DNA from: an uncultured Bacteroidota bacterium
Lineage (GTDB): Bacteria > Bacteroidota > Bacteroidia > Bacteroidales > P3
Assembly (NCBI GenBank): GCA_902788805.1
Contig: CADALO010000006.1
Location: 124,001-188,000, forward strand
DNA length: 64,000 nt
Direction of reading: 5' to 3'
The translations under genes were made by a program, and so were the position numbers. Shown here in pieces: positions 1 through 7,890 of the stretch (the stretch's first letter is position 1; each line of letters opens with the position of its first letter). Below the pieces are notes generated by a model. It saw only the letters and a list, made by a program, of their open reading frames with translations. It was not told the DNA's origin and did not search any database.

Positions 1-531
1 GTTGAAGCCGTCGGCACGGTGTTTTTTCATATTGCGCAACGCCCAGGTGCGTGATATTACGGCCTGAATGCGGAATATGTCGCTCTGCTGTCCATAGATT
101 TCCGATTGCACGACGCCAGCAAGGTAGGTCTCGAATTCGACACTGTTGATTATACGCAGATTAGACTTGTCGTAGGCAGAGACAAGCAGGTCACCCTCGT
201 AGGTGCGCTGCTTGACACCGGTAGGATTGAGGCACATTATGCAGGCGGTATCGGTGGCCATAATGCAAGCCTGCTTGTAAATACCATATTCATAGCCATT
301 CACGGATATCTTAACGCCTGTCGCTGTCGGGAGCAATTCGACCGACATACCTTCGCCAAGCGAGGGCTCAAGCAACAGAGTGTCGTTGGCATAGAGGTCG
401 TAGAGCCCGAGGTCGAACGAGACATTGATGGCTTCGATGTTGCTGTTTGAGAACAGGCGCACCTTGATTTTGTCGGCTGAGGCCGTGAATGCGGAAAGCA
501 GAAGGAGTAGTATGATTGCGACGCGTTTCAT
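1..531 (-). CDS. SpoIID/LytB domain protein (3' end outside window)
   Basis: The first 177 codons are present and the frame is still open at base 1, so the C-terminus lies outside. The protein begins MKRVAIILLLLLSAFTASA, a clear signal peptide, so it is exported. Around residues 137-170 it reads YLAGVVQSEIYG and then QAVISRTWAL, matching the conserved SpoIID/LytB core (YL-GVV--E ... QAV-ARTYAL). SpoIID of sporulating bacteria is a lytic transglycosylase acting on denuded glycan. Bacteroidetes do not sporulate, so here a periplasmic peptidoglycan-linked role is only inferred from the family. It lies 24 bp downstream of lpxB on the same strand and probably belongs to the surE-lpxB transcription unit. 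The start is the ATG at 529-531. Confidence 0.8.
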   Translation of the reverse strand, partial: MKRVAIILLLLLSAFTASADKIKVRLFSNSNIEAINVSFDLGLYDLYANDTLLLEPSLGEGMSVELLPTATGVKISVNGYEYGIYKQACIMATDTACIMCLNPTGVKQRTYEGDLLVSAYDKSNLRIINSVEFETYLAGVVQSEIYGQQSDIFRIQAVISRTWALRNMKKHRADGFN

Positions 532-555
532 AAGGTATCGTAGTAAGGCTGTTGG

Positions 556-1695
556 TTATTGTTTGACAATGCTTGTTATTTCATCGGCAGTACGGGCTGA
601 GGCTCCGGGACCACCAAGTATGGCAATGAGACGGTCGTATTCTGCCATAATTGCAGAACGACGCTCATCGTTGGACGTTATCGAGCAGAACTCGCTGTCG
701 AGTGTCTTGAGGTTGAATTGTCCCTGTATCAGCTCGCGTACAACAGGGCGGTCGGCAATAAGGTTGACAAGCGAAATATACTTGATTTTGTTGCCTATAA
801 GCACACGAGCAATGGCGGCAGAGAGTCTGTTACACTGGTAGCATACCACCTGCGGCACGCGGAACAGGGCCGTCTCGAGCGTTGCCGTGCCCGAGCATAC
901 GACGGCTGATTCAGCCTCGGAAAGCAACTGGTAGGTGCCGTCAAAGCGTATGTCCACATTTGAAATACCTGCAGGTATGAACTTGCGATAAAATTCTTCA
1001 CCAATAAGTGTCATTCCTGCAACGGAGAAACGGCACTCAGGATGCTTGGCAGCCAGTTGCATCATCAAAGGGAGCATCCGTTTGAGTTCCTGTTTGCGGC
1101 TGCCTGGCAGCAGGGCCACAAGGCGTGGTGCAGAAGCCAACGGCTGCAAAGCCGCTTTTTCTTCCTTGAAATGTGCTATCTCATCAAGCAGAGGGTGCCC
1201 GACATATACCGCCTGCGGAAAATTGTTATCAGCATAGAACTTCCGTTCGGACGGGAGAATATAGCATAGTTTATCAAGGTCGCGACGCATAGGGCGTATG
1301 CGGTTCTTTTTCCAAGCCCAAATCTGCGGTGAGATGTAATAGACATTGCGAAGGCCAAGTTTATGGGTGTACTTGGCTATCTTGAGATTGAATCCCGGAT
1401 AATCGATAAAGACAACAGCATCGGGATTGAATTCTGTTATGTCTTTCTTACAAAAGCTAATATTGCCGAATATGGTTTTGAGATGTGAGAGCACCTCGAA
1501 AAAGCCCATAAAAGCCAAATCGCGTATGTGACGCACCTGGACAGCATTGGCACCGTGTTCGGTTGCGACCTCAGCCATTCGGTCGCCGCCCCAGAAACGA
1601 ATCTGGGCATCGGGCTGACGCTCAAACAGTGCCCGCATCAGGTTGGAACCGTGCAGGTCGCCAGAGGCCTCTCCTGATATAATATAGTATTTCAC
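556..1695 (-). CDS. lpxB: Lipid-A-disaccharide synthase LpxB
   Basis: LpxB (glycosyltransferase family 19) joins UDP-2,3-diacylglucosamine and lipid X into the lipid A disaccharide at the inner face of the inner membrane. The 379-aa length is normal for the family. The N-terminus has the hallmark ISGEASGDLHGSNL, and later motifs are PQIWAWK, GHPLLDE, LLPGSRKQELKRMLPLM and SGTATLETALFRVPQVV. The start codon is GTG (1693-1695), which overlaps the TGA stop of the upstream small membrane protein as GTGA and so indicates translational coupling. A non-ATG start is supported by the match of the very first residues (MKYYIISGEASGD) to LpxB. The neighbour surE is a common Bacteroidales arrangement. Confidence 0.96.
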   Translation of the reverse strand: MKYYIISGEASGDLHGSNLMRALFERQPDAQIRFWGGDRMAEVATEHGANAVQVRHIRDLAFMGFFEVLSHLKTIFGNISFCKKDITEFNPDAVVFIDYPGFNLKIAKYTHKLGLRNVYYISPQIWAWKKNRIRPMRRDLDKLCYILPSERKFYADNNFPQAVYVGHPLLDEIAHFKEEKAALQPLASAPRLVALLPGSRKQELKRMLPLMMQLAAKHPECRFSVAGMTLIGEEFYRKFIPAGISNVDIRFDGTYQLLSEAESAVVCSGTATLETALFRVPQVVCYQCNRLSAAIARVLIGNKIKYISLVNLIADRPVVRELIQGQFNLKTLDSEFCSITSNDERRSAIMAEYDRLIAILGGPGASARTADEITSIVKQ

Positions 1696-1982
1696 AGTGC
1701 TATAGCTTTAGTCTTGAACAATATATAAAGAAAGATTATAAACGTCACGAACAGCGCAATAATCATTGTCTTGACAATCTGCGTGTCCTGTTTCTTTTTA
1801 GCGAAATGGCGCAGTATGAGCAGAGGCAGCACGAAGCATATTCCAAACCATCTGATATGGCTTTCTACCGGCTGGTGAGCTATGAAAAGTCCAAGCCAAA
1901 GCAGGACTCCTGTAACCAATTCTGAGCCAAGCGACAGCAACAAGCCTGCCAGCACTCTGTTTTGTTTCAGCAAATCACTCAT
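1692..1982 (-). CDS. Small integral membrane protein between surE and lpxB
   Basis: This 96-aa protein is not assigned to a named family. It has about three hydrophobic segments: residues about 10-33 (LAGLLLSLGSELVTGVLLWL), 43-58 (RWFGICFVLPLLILRH) and 70-90 (TMIIALFVTFIIFLYILF), separated by a basic AKKKQD loop, so it is probably an inner-membrane protein. It overlaps the end of surE by 8 bp upstream and the lpxB GTG start by 3-4 bp downstream, so the three are translated from one mRNA. Position and coupling suggest an envelope role, but nothing in the sequence shows a reaction. Confidence 0.8.
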   Translation of the reverse strand: MSDLLKQNRVLAGLLLSLGSELVTGVLLWLGLFIAHQPVESHIRWFGICFVLPLLILRHFAKKKQDTQIVKTMIIALFVTFIIFLYILFKTKAIAL

Positions 1983-2736
1983 AATCCTTTCTTATCTTTT
2001 CAATTAAGTTCATAGCTGTGAAATCGGTAGTCGTAGGCACGATTGACACATAGCCGTTCTGAAGCGCCCATTGGTCGGTGTCTTCTGATATGTCGTCACA
2101 CTCGAAATTACCTGTAAGCCAGTAGTACGGACGACCGTGCGGGTCGACACGTCTCTCATAGCTGTCAACCCATCTGGCCTGCGACTGGCGGCAGACCCTG
2201 ACTCCCTTTATTTTACCGTCTGCCGGCACCGGGATGTTGACATTGAGCGCATATTTGCTCGGCAGTTCATTCTCAAGGGCCTTTTTGATAATACTCCTAA
2301 CAAAGGGCACCGACGGCTCAAAATCGGCATCGGGTGAGAAATCAAGCAGTGAGAATCCGATTGCCGGCAAGCCACTTACGGCAGCCTCCAAAACGGCTCC
2401 CATAGTGGCCGAATAAAGCACGTTGATCGACGAGTTGCTGCCGTGGTTGATGCCCGAAAGCACAAGGTCGGGGCGGCGGGGGCAGAAGTTTTCCGCACAC
2501 AGCTTCACGCAGTCGACCGGTGTGCCGTCGCACAGATACACCATACTGCCCTCTATTTCAGAGATTGTGTGTACACGCAAAGGGCGGCTGCTTGTAAGCG
2601 AATGCGACAACGCCGAGGCGTTGCGTTCAGGAGCCATAACAACGATGTCGCCCAATTCGTGGGCTACGCGTATAAGGGTCTGTATGCCTTTTGCACCGTA
2701 GCCGTCGTCGTTGGTTATAAGGAACAGTGGACTCAT
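1975..2736 (-). CDS. surE: 5'/3'-nucleotidase SurE
   Basis: SurE is a metal-dependent phosphatase acting on nucleoside 5'- and 3'-monophosphates, linked to stationary-phase survival. The 253-aa protein has the full signature: LITNDDGYGAKGI at the N-terminus with the metal-binding Asp pair, APERNASALSHSLT (ligand Ser region), DGTPVDCVKL, and SGINHGSNSS with the ligand Asn. The length is normal. The ATG start at 2734-2736 lies 8 bp downstream of the DUF4340 gene, and its 3' end overlaps the small membrane protein, so it may be co-transcribed from gldF through lpxB. Confidence 0.95.
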   Translation of the reverse strand: MSPLFLITNDDGYGAKGIQTLIRVAHELGDIVVMAPERNASALSHSLTSSRPLRVHTISEIEGSMVYLCDGTPVDCVKLCAENFCPRRPDLVLSGINHGSNSSINVLYSATMGAVLEAAVSGLPAIGFSLLDFSPDADFEPSVPFVRSIIKKALENELPSKYALNVNIPVPADGKIKGVRVCRQSQARWVDSYERRVDPHGRPYYWLTGNFECDDISEDTDQWALQNGYVSIVPTTTDFTAMNLIEKIRKDYE

Positions 2737-2744
2737 CGCTTGTA

Positions 2745-3830
2745 TTATCTGGCAAAATAGGAGTGTTCGCGACCCAAGAAGAACGATGCCGGCTGGAGGA
2801 TATTGTCGAAGATGTAGTATTGGATCAGCACCGTATCTTTGTTGTCCAGAATTGCATAAAGACGGTTTATGTCGAAAACCTCGTACATTGAGGTATCTGG
2901 CATAGAACGCAGGTCGTCGGGATTGGTGTATTTTATGTAGGTCTTCAGAGTGCGGGCCTTGCCGTTTACATCTGTCACCGTGAGGATTGTCCTCGGTGCA
3001 CCCGAGAAAGTGGTGTCAAGTTCAACCTTGGGCACTGCCTTTGCATACTCGTCAAAGTTAAGATTGACAAACGATGACAGCAACTGGGCCACGCGAGCCG
3101 TATCAAAGCCGTCGACACGCTGAGGCGGGGTTAGCATATTGAACACAAATCCATCCCCTACCCTTTCTACTGAAAACGATTCTTCGGGCTTGGAAGGAAT
3201 CTGCAGTTCCACTTTGGCGATCTGCTGAACTGGAAGACTGACAATGGAATGGCTGCGCCAAGCGTAATGGTCGACGACAAAACGCGGCGAGAGGCATCCT
3301 CTGAAACCTGGGATGTTGACGACGTATGGATACTTGTCGCCCTCGCGGTACATATAAGTGGCCATATTGTCCTGCGTGTCGTGTCCCACGTAGATAACAC
3401 GGCGGTTTGTATATGGGAAGAGACGCATCTTGCCGTTAAACCAATTGATGCGGTAATCTTTATAATACACTTCCACCTTGACACTCTTGGCAGCAAGCTG
3501 CTTGGTAACAGTCTCTGCTGCAGCGCTGTTGACCTGACTGCGAATACGCATATCCGAGAGCGTCTGGAGCAACAGCTCTATCATCGGTTCACTGGCCGGG
3601 TATTTCTCGTCCACAAGCCAAAGCGAATCATTCTCATAGGACAGCAAAACCTGATGGTTCTCCTTGTCGGCCATAAATATCTTACTGACAGCACCAGGGT
3701 AGCCCGCTGCCTCTATCTGAAAGTCCTGCTTGAAGGTGTGGTTGCGGCTGCGCGACAGCACAACGACAAGAGTGACTATGCCCAGCAGGACAATTAACAA
3801 AGCTATTATTAGATTTTTCTTAGTTTTCAT
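2745..3830 (-). CDS. DUF4340 domain-containing membrane-anchored protein
   Basis: The 361-aa protein starts with a short basic tail and one transmembrane helix (about residues 8-26, IIALLIVLLGIVTLVVVLS), followed by a soluble periplasmic domain. The body has the duplicated beta-rich features of DUF4340, for example DNMATYMYREGDKYPYVVN, PSRFVV-like segments and strings such as VYYKDYRINWFNGKMR. DUF4340 proteins are typically encoded directly after a GldG-type ABC auxiliary protein, as here: gldF, gldG, DUF4340, separated by 12 and 18 bp. It is therefore inferred to be a periplasmic accessory of the GldFG exporter-like complex. Its biochemical role is unknown. Confidence 0.82.
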   Translation of the reverse strand: MKTKKNLIIALLIVLLGIVTLVVVLSRSRNHTFKQDFQIEAAGYPGAVSKIFMADKENHQVLLSYENDSLWLVDEKYPASEPMIELLLQTLSDMRIRSQVNSAAAETVTKQLAAKSVKVEVYYKDYRINWFNGKMRLFPYTNRRVIYVGHDTQDNMATYMYREGDKYPYVVNIPGFRGCLSPRFVVDHYAWRSHSIVSLPVQQIAKVELQIPSKPEESFSVERVGDGFVFNMLTPPQRVDGFDTARVAQLLSSFVNLNFDEYAKAVPKVELDTTFSGAPRTILTVTDVNGKARTLKTYIKYTNPDDLRSMPDTSMYEVFDINRLYAILDNKDTVLIQYYIFDNILQPASFFLGREHSYFAR

Positions 3831-3848
3831 TGTAGTCTTAAAAAGATG

Positions 3849-5585
3849 TTACATTTGTTTTCTTCTGTATCTCAGCACTCTGGCGCACAACACCACGGCG
3901 GCAAGCAACAATACCAGCACAACCGGATAGACAATGTTGGCAAACTGGTAGTAGCCTCGCTGCGACTTGACCTTTGCAACATCAAGACGTCGTATTGCGA
4001 TATTTCTGGGACGGGCATCGATCATTGCCTCATCGCCAGCCAGGAAGTTGATAGCGTTCAGTATAAACGTCTTGTTGGCGAACATTACATCAGTATACTT
4101 GTCATACCCGAGCGGCAAGGGATATAAGCCCTGTTCGCTGGCTTGGACACCGTTACGGATAATGTCGCCGTCCGAGACGACAATCATCTGTGTTGGCTTT
4201 TCGCATTCCGACTTATAGCCTATCTCCGACAGTTCCATAAATGCCGTCGCCAGTCTGTTCCTGAACAGGGACTGGAAAGAGCCCTCAAGCAGCACAGCCA
4301 CAGGCAGATTGCTGCGGTTGAACAACTGCTCGTTGACCGGAATACGCGCATCGGCAAGCTGTACATTGACCGGGGCGTTCTTGATATGTACGTGATCGGA
4401 TGTAGTAAGCAGCACAGTCTTCTTTATATTATTGTCGATTAGGTCGATGCTGCTGATAAAATCAGTCTTCAGAACGTCAAGATTGCGCACAATAGGATGG
4501 TCTGAATTAGGCACCAACGTCGGGAAATAATACCACGGCACCAACTGCATACGGTTGTCGTTGCCCATCATCGGTATACCGCGGCAACGGTAATCCATTA
4601 GCAGATCAGGATTGATGCGTACGCCATAGTTGAAAAACATCTCCTCAAGGTTGGTCGGAAGACGGGTGGCAAAGGTCTGTTCTTTTCCTTGCAGGCTATC
4701 CAAATCGGCATCAAGCGCATCGACAAGCCACAGGATTTTGCCTCCATACATCACGAACTGGTCTATGACATACAAATCCTTGTCGCTAAAGGTTTCCAAC
4801 GGTTTGGGAACAACCAGCACATCATACTTGTTGCTTACCGTAACGCTTGAGTCGCTGACATTCTGTATGCGGCCGGTCAAGGCATTGATATTCTGATTCA
4901 GATACACATTCTCAACCTTGTAGTCGTCCACGAGCGACATCTGGATATCGTATATGTCAATCTTATCCAGCTCGTTGTGGCCCGTAAGGAAACCCACCCG
5001 GGCCTGGACAGGACGCATCAGGCGATGAAGGGCTGTGACAAAATTGTACTCGAGGTTCTCGACCGAAGTATTTATCACCTCCTCGGTCGAACGGCTGCTC
5101 AAACCTGCCGACTGAAGCTGCAATGCCGTTTCCCTGCCTTTGTAGGTCACCTCCATAGCAGGATAGACAACCTGCTGTTTCTGCACGCCTTCCTCCTCTG
5201 TCGCAATGGGTATCGGAACCAGTCCCTTCTTGACAAGTGTCTGATACAGTTGCATCTTCTCCTCTTCAGTCTTGAAGGCATTGGGATTGATGAACTCATA
5301 CTCGACATTGCTGCTATATGCCCTGAACTGGTCGAGCATATTCTTGATATCGTTGCGGAAACGACGGTATTCGGCCGGCAAGTCGTCACCTTCAAGATAC
5401 ACGCGGAACAGGACCTGATCGTCCAGTTCCTTCAGCACCTCCTTGGTAGACTCCGACAGCGTATAGCGCTTCTCTGATGTCAAATCAAATCGCCTGAACA
5501 AGTAGCTGCTGATAACGTTGGCAAAGACCAACACCAGCAACACAGCTATTATTCCCAGAATATTTTGACGGCGAATATTTCTCAT
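3849..5585 (-). CDS. gldG: GldG-type ABC transporter auxiliary/substrate-binding protein
   Basis: A 578-aa protein with one N-terminal helix (about 11-31), a long periplasmic domain and one C-terminal helix (about 548-570, YPVVLVLLLAAVVLCARVL). The early region FDLTSEKRYTLSESTKEVLKELDD is the hallmark of GldG, and GFLTGHNELD and LWLVDALDADLDSL lie in the ABC auxiliary domain. In Flavobacterium GldA, GldF and GldG form an ABC transporter needed for gliding; in non-gliding Bacteroidales the pair is kept, with unknown cargo. It lies 12 bp downstream of gldF. No gldA ATPase gene is seen in this window. Confidence 0.9.
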   Translation of the reverse strand: MRNIRRQNILGIIAVLLVLVFANVISSYLFRRFDLTSEKRYTLSESTKEVLKELDDQVLFRVYLEGDDLPAEYRRFRNDIKNMLDQFRAYSSNVEYEFINPNAFKTEEEKMQLYQTLVKKGLVPIPIATEEEGVQKQQVVYPAMEVTYKGRETALQLQSAGLSSRSTEEVINTSVENLEYNFVTALHRLMRPVQARVGFLTGHNELDKIDIYDIQMSLVDDYKVENVYLNQNINALTGRIQNVSDSSVTVSNKYDVLVVPKPLETFSDKDLYVIDQFVMYGGKILWLVDALDADLDSLQGKEQTFATRLPTNLEEMFFNYGVRINPDLLMDYRCRGIPMMGNDNRMQLVPWYYFPTLVPNSDHPIVRNLDVLKTDFISSIDLIDNNIKKTVLLTTSDHVHIKNAPVNVQLADARIPVNEQLFNRSNLPVAVLLEGSFQSLFRNRLATAFMELSEIGYKSECEKPTQMIVVSDGDIIRNGVQASEQGLYPLPLGYDKYTDVMFANKTFILNAINFLAGDEAMIDARPRNIAIRRLDVAKVKSQRGYYQFANIVYPVVLVLLLAAVVLCARVLRYRRKQM

Positions 5586-5597
5586 TCTCTTTAATCT

Positions 5598-6347
5598 TTA
5601 ATTCTTCTTAACTCTTCCCGTCCATTTGCGCGACTGCAGTACAAGCCGTGTAAGCATAATGAACAGCGTAATAATCGACAGGAAATACACCACATCGCGC
5701 GTATCTATCACACCACGCGAAATGGACTCATAGTGTGCCTGCAAGCCAAATCCGCGCAACACCAGCGCCACCTTGCCACTCATCAACTGATACAGCGACT
5801 CGAAGCCAAGATAGCAGAATGCACACAACAGCGCAGCAACGATGAATGCCACTATCTGGTTGCTTGTCAGCGACGATGCAAACAGACCTATCGACACAAA
5901 AGCACCGCCAAGGAACAAAAGTCCGATATACGAGCCCACGACGCTGCCGGTGTCGATATTGCCCATCGGATCGCCCAGTCGATATACGCTCCAATAATAG
6001 ACCAGCGTCGGCAGCAACGATATGACCACCAGCGTAAAACCTGCCAGGAACTTGGCCATAACAACCGTGAACTCCGACAAAGGCTTGGTCAGAAGCAGCT
6101 CCAGCGTACCGTTGCGCTTCTCTTCGGCAAGCATACGCATCGTCAGCGCGGGTATCAGGAACAAGTACAGGAACGGTCCCAGCAGGAACAGGCCGTCAAG
6201 ACCTGCATACTTGTAGTCAAGAATGTTGAAACTCGTCTTGAACACCCACAGCATCAGTCCTGTGAAAACCAAAAACACCACTATCGTCAAATATCCCATC
6301 AACGATGAGAAAAACGACGACAATTCTTTCTTATATAAGGCAAACAT
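5598..6347 (-). CDS. gldF: GldF-type ABC-2 permease
   Basis: A 249-aa polytopic protein with about six membrane helices. It begins MFALYKKELSSFFSSLMGYL, typical of GldF and ABC-2 permeases, and contains PALTMRMLAEEKRNGTLELL, the conserved ABC-2 amphipathic segment. It is the membrane partner of the downstream GldG protein. The ATPase that would drive it is not encoded next to it, so either a gldA gene elsewhere or another ATPase must be used. It lies 28 bp downstream of the M28 peptidase-like gene and may be co-transcribed with it. Confidence 0.92.
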   Translation of the reverse strand: MFALYKKELSSFFSSLMGYLTIVVFLVFTGLMLWVFKTSFNILDYKYAGLDGLFLLGPFLYLFLIPALTMRMLAEEKRNGTLELLLTKPLSEFTVVMAKFLAGFTLVVISLLPTLVYYWSVYRLGDPMGNIDTGSVVGSYIGLLFLGGAFVSIGLFASSLTSNQIVAFIVAALLCAFCYLGFESLYQLMSGKVALVLRGFGLQAHYESISRGVIDTRDVVYFLSIITLFIMLTRLVLQSRKWTGRVKKN

Positions 6348-6375
6348 TTCTATTTATTTAAACCTTTCCTACTCA

Positions 6376-7857
6376 TCATTCGAACTTGATACGCTTCGAG
6401 GCATTGGAGCGACCCTGGTATTCACCGAACGACAGGTCAAGCACCGTCTCGAACAAGAGCTGCGTGGCCTTGACGATAAAGCGGCGGTCAATATTCTCCA
6501 CTATGTCGCTCGGCACGTGATTGTAGCGTGCCCCTTTGAAGTTGGTGATGGTTATCGACGGAATGTCCACGTGGTCAAACGCCACGGCGTCGCCCTTGGG
6601 CATCGTCTTCATTCCAACCGCCACATCGTTTGAGCAATACACCGTGTCGACACGCTTGGCTACGCCCCACAGATGGGGATACCTCTTGTTGCCCATCACG
6701 GCTATACTGTCGCCACAGCCAACTGAAGCGACATTGACGAAAGCCTCGATGCGTTTCAGCGGCGTGAAGTTCGACACAAATATCTGCGAGCCCAGCCGTT
6801 GCTGCTCGCCTGCCGAGAAGAGCACAAACACTATGCTCCTCGACGGCTGGTCTTCAGAATACTGCAGCATTCGGGCCGTCTCGAGCAGCGCAGCTACGCC
6901 CGACGCATTGTCGTCGGCTCCGGGGAACAGGCAGGTGGTGCCTTGCATACCCACGTGATCCAGATTGGCTCCCACAACGACATACTCGCCATTCATCTTG
7001 GGATCCGAGCCGGGATATATGCCTATCACATTGGCTGTCAGTGCTGCCGGATGATATTTGGTGTTGACTTCAATCTCGAATTTCTTCTTCAGGTGGAACG
7101 ACTGGGGATTGTGCGACTCGTTGATTTTCTGCACAGCTTCTTCGAGCGTCATCACCTCGTTCTGCAACAGGCGGTCGCCGCAATCGCGCGTGGGCTGTAT
7201 GACGGGGAACGTTGCCAAATGCGGCAGTTCGCCCGAATATACAGCACCCTGCACCTCGTAGGGCGAGCAGTTCGCAGCCATATTGATAACCACCAAGGCA
7301 CAGGCACCGTGCTTTCTCGCAACTCGCGCCTTGTCCCTCAGCTGCAGGTATTTGCTTGTCACACCTGAAGGCAGAAAACTCGGCACACCGCTCAACACCA
7401 TCACAACCTTGCCCTTGGCGTCGACATTGGCATACTCGTCGAAGGCACCGTTGTCGATACCATATCCGCAAAACACCACCGGTGCGTCGGCATAGCCTCT
7501 GCCGGTCATTCCCGAGCAGCAGAAGTCACGGCCCAACACATACACCTGACTGGCGTCCTTGTTGTTGCCAAGATAGCTGTTGAACGTGCAGTTCTCTATC
7601 TCGTTGCACTCTGTCTCAAAGTACTGCGCCCATTCGCCCTTGTATGGCTGCACGCCATAGCGCTCAAGGGCGGATATGACATAGTCGGCCGCGTCCATAT
7701 AGGCCTCTGTGCCAGCCAGACGGCCCTCATACTTCGACGACGACAACTCCCTGATGTGGCTCAACAGCGTGTCGAGCGAGGCTTCCTGCGCCTTCACGTC
7801 GGCGACCGACATCACCGTCAGGCATACAATTGTCAGAAAAACACTTCTCTTTTTCAT
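6376..7857 (-). CDS. M28-family peptidase homologue with degenerate active site
   Basis: A 493-aa secreted protein (signal peptide MKKRSVFLTIVCLTVMSVADVKA) with a PA-like insert at about 110-250 and an M28 aminopeptidase fold at about 280-490. The ATG at 7855-7857 is chosen; an in-frame TTG seven codons upstream would put a charged tail before the signal peptide. Compared with the family's HxD, DDNASG, AEE, NLDM and YH-P-D motifs, it reads GANLDHVG (zinc-1 His replaced by Asn298), GADDNASG (bridging Asp316 kept), FSAGEQQRLGS (general-base Glu replaced by Gly350, zinc-2 Glu351 kept), VNVASVG (zinc-1 Asp replaced by Ala377) and YNHVPSD (His447 kept). The zinc-1 site and the base are lost while the zinc-2 site remains. 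It is probably not an active two-zinc aminopeptidase. Confidence 0.88.
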   Translation of the reverse strand: MKKRSVFLTIVCLTVMSVADVKAQEASLDTLLSHIRELSSSKYEGRLAGTEAYMDAADYVISALERYGVQPYKGEWAQYFETECNEIENCTFNSYLGNNKDASQVYVLGRDFCCSGMTGRGYADAPVVFCGYGIDNGAFDEYANVDAKGKVVMVLSGVPSFLPSGVTSKYLQLRDKARVARKHGACALVVINMAANCSPYEVQGAVYSGELPHLATFPVIQPTRDCGDRLLQNEVMTLEEAVQKINESHNPQSFHLKKKFEIEVNTKYHPAALTANVIGIYPGSDPKMNGEYVVVGANLDHVGMQGTTCLFPGADDNASGVAALLETARMLQYSEDQPSRSIVFVLFSAGEQQRLGSQIFVSNFTPLKRIEAFVNVASVGCGDSIAVMGNKRYPHLWGVAKRVDTVYCSNDVAVGMKTMPKGDAVAFDHVDIPSITITNFKGARYNHVPSDIVENIDRRFIVKATQLLFETVLDLSFGEYQGRSNASKRIKFE

Positions 7858-7890
7858 ATCAAGACTTTTAATTTTCAATCATTTACTCGT

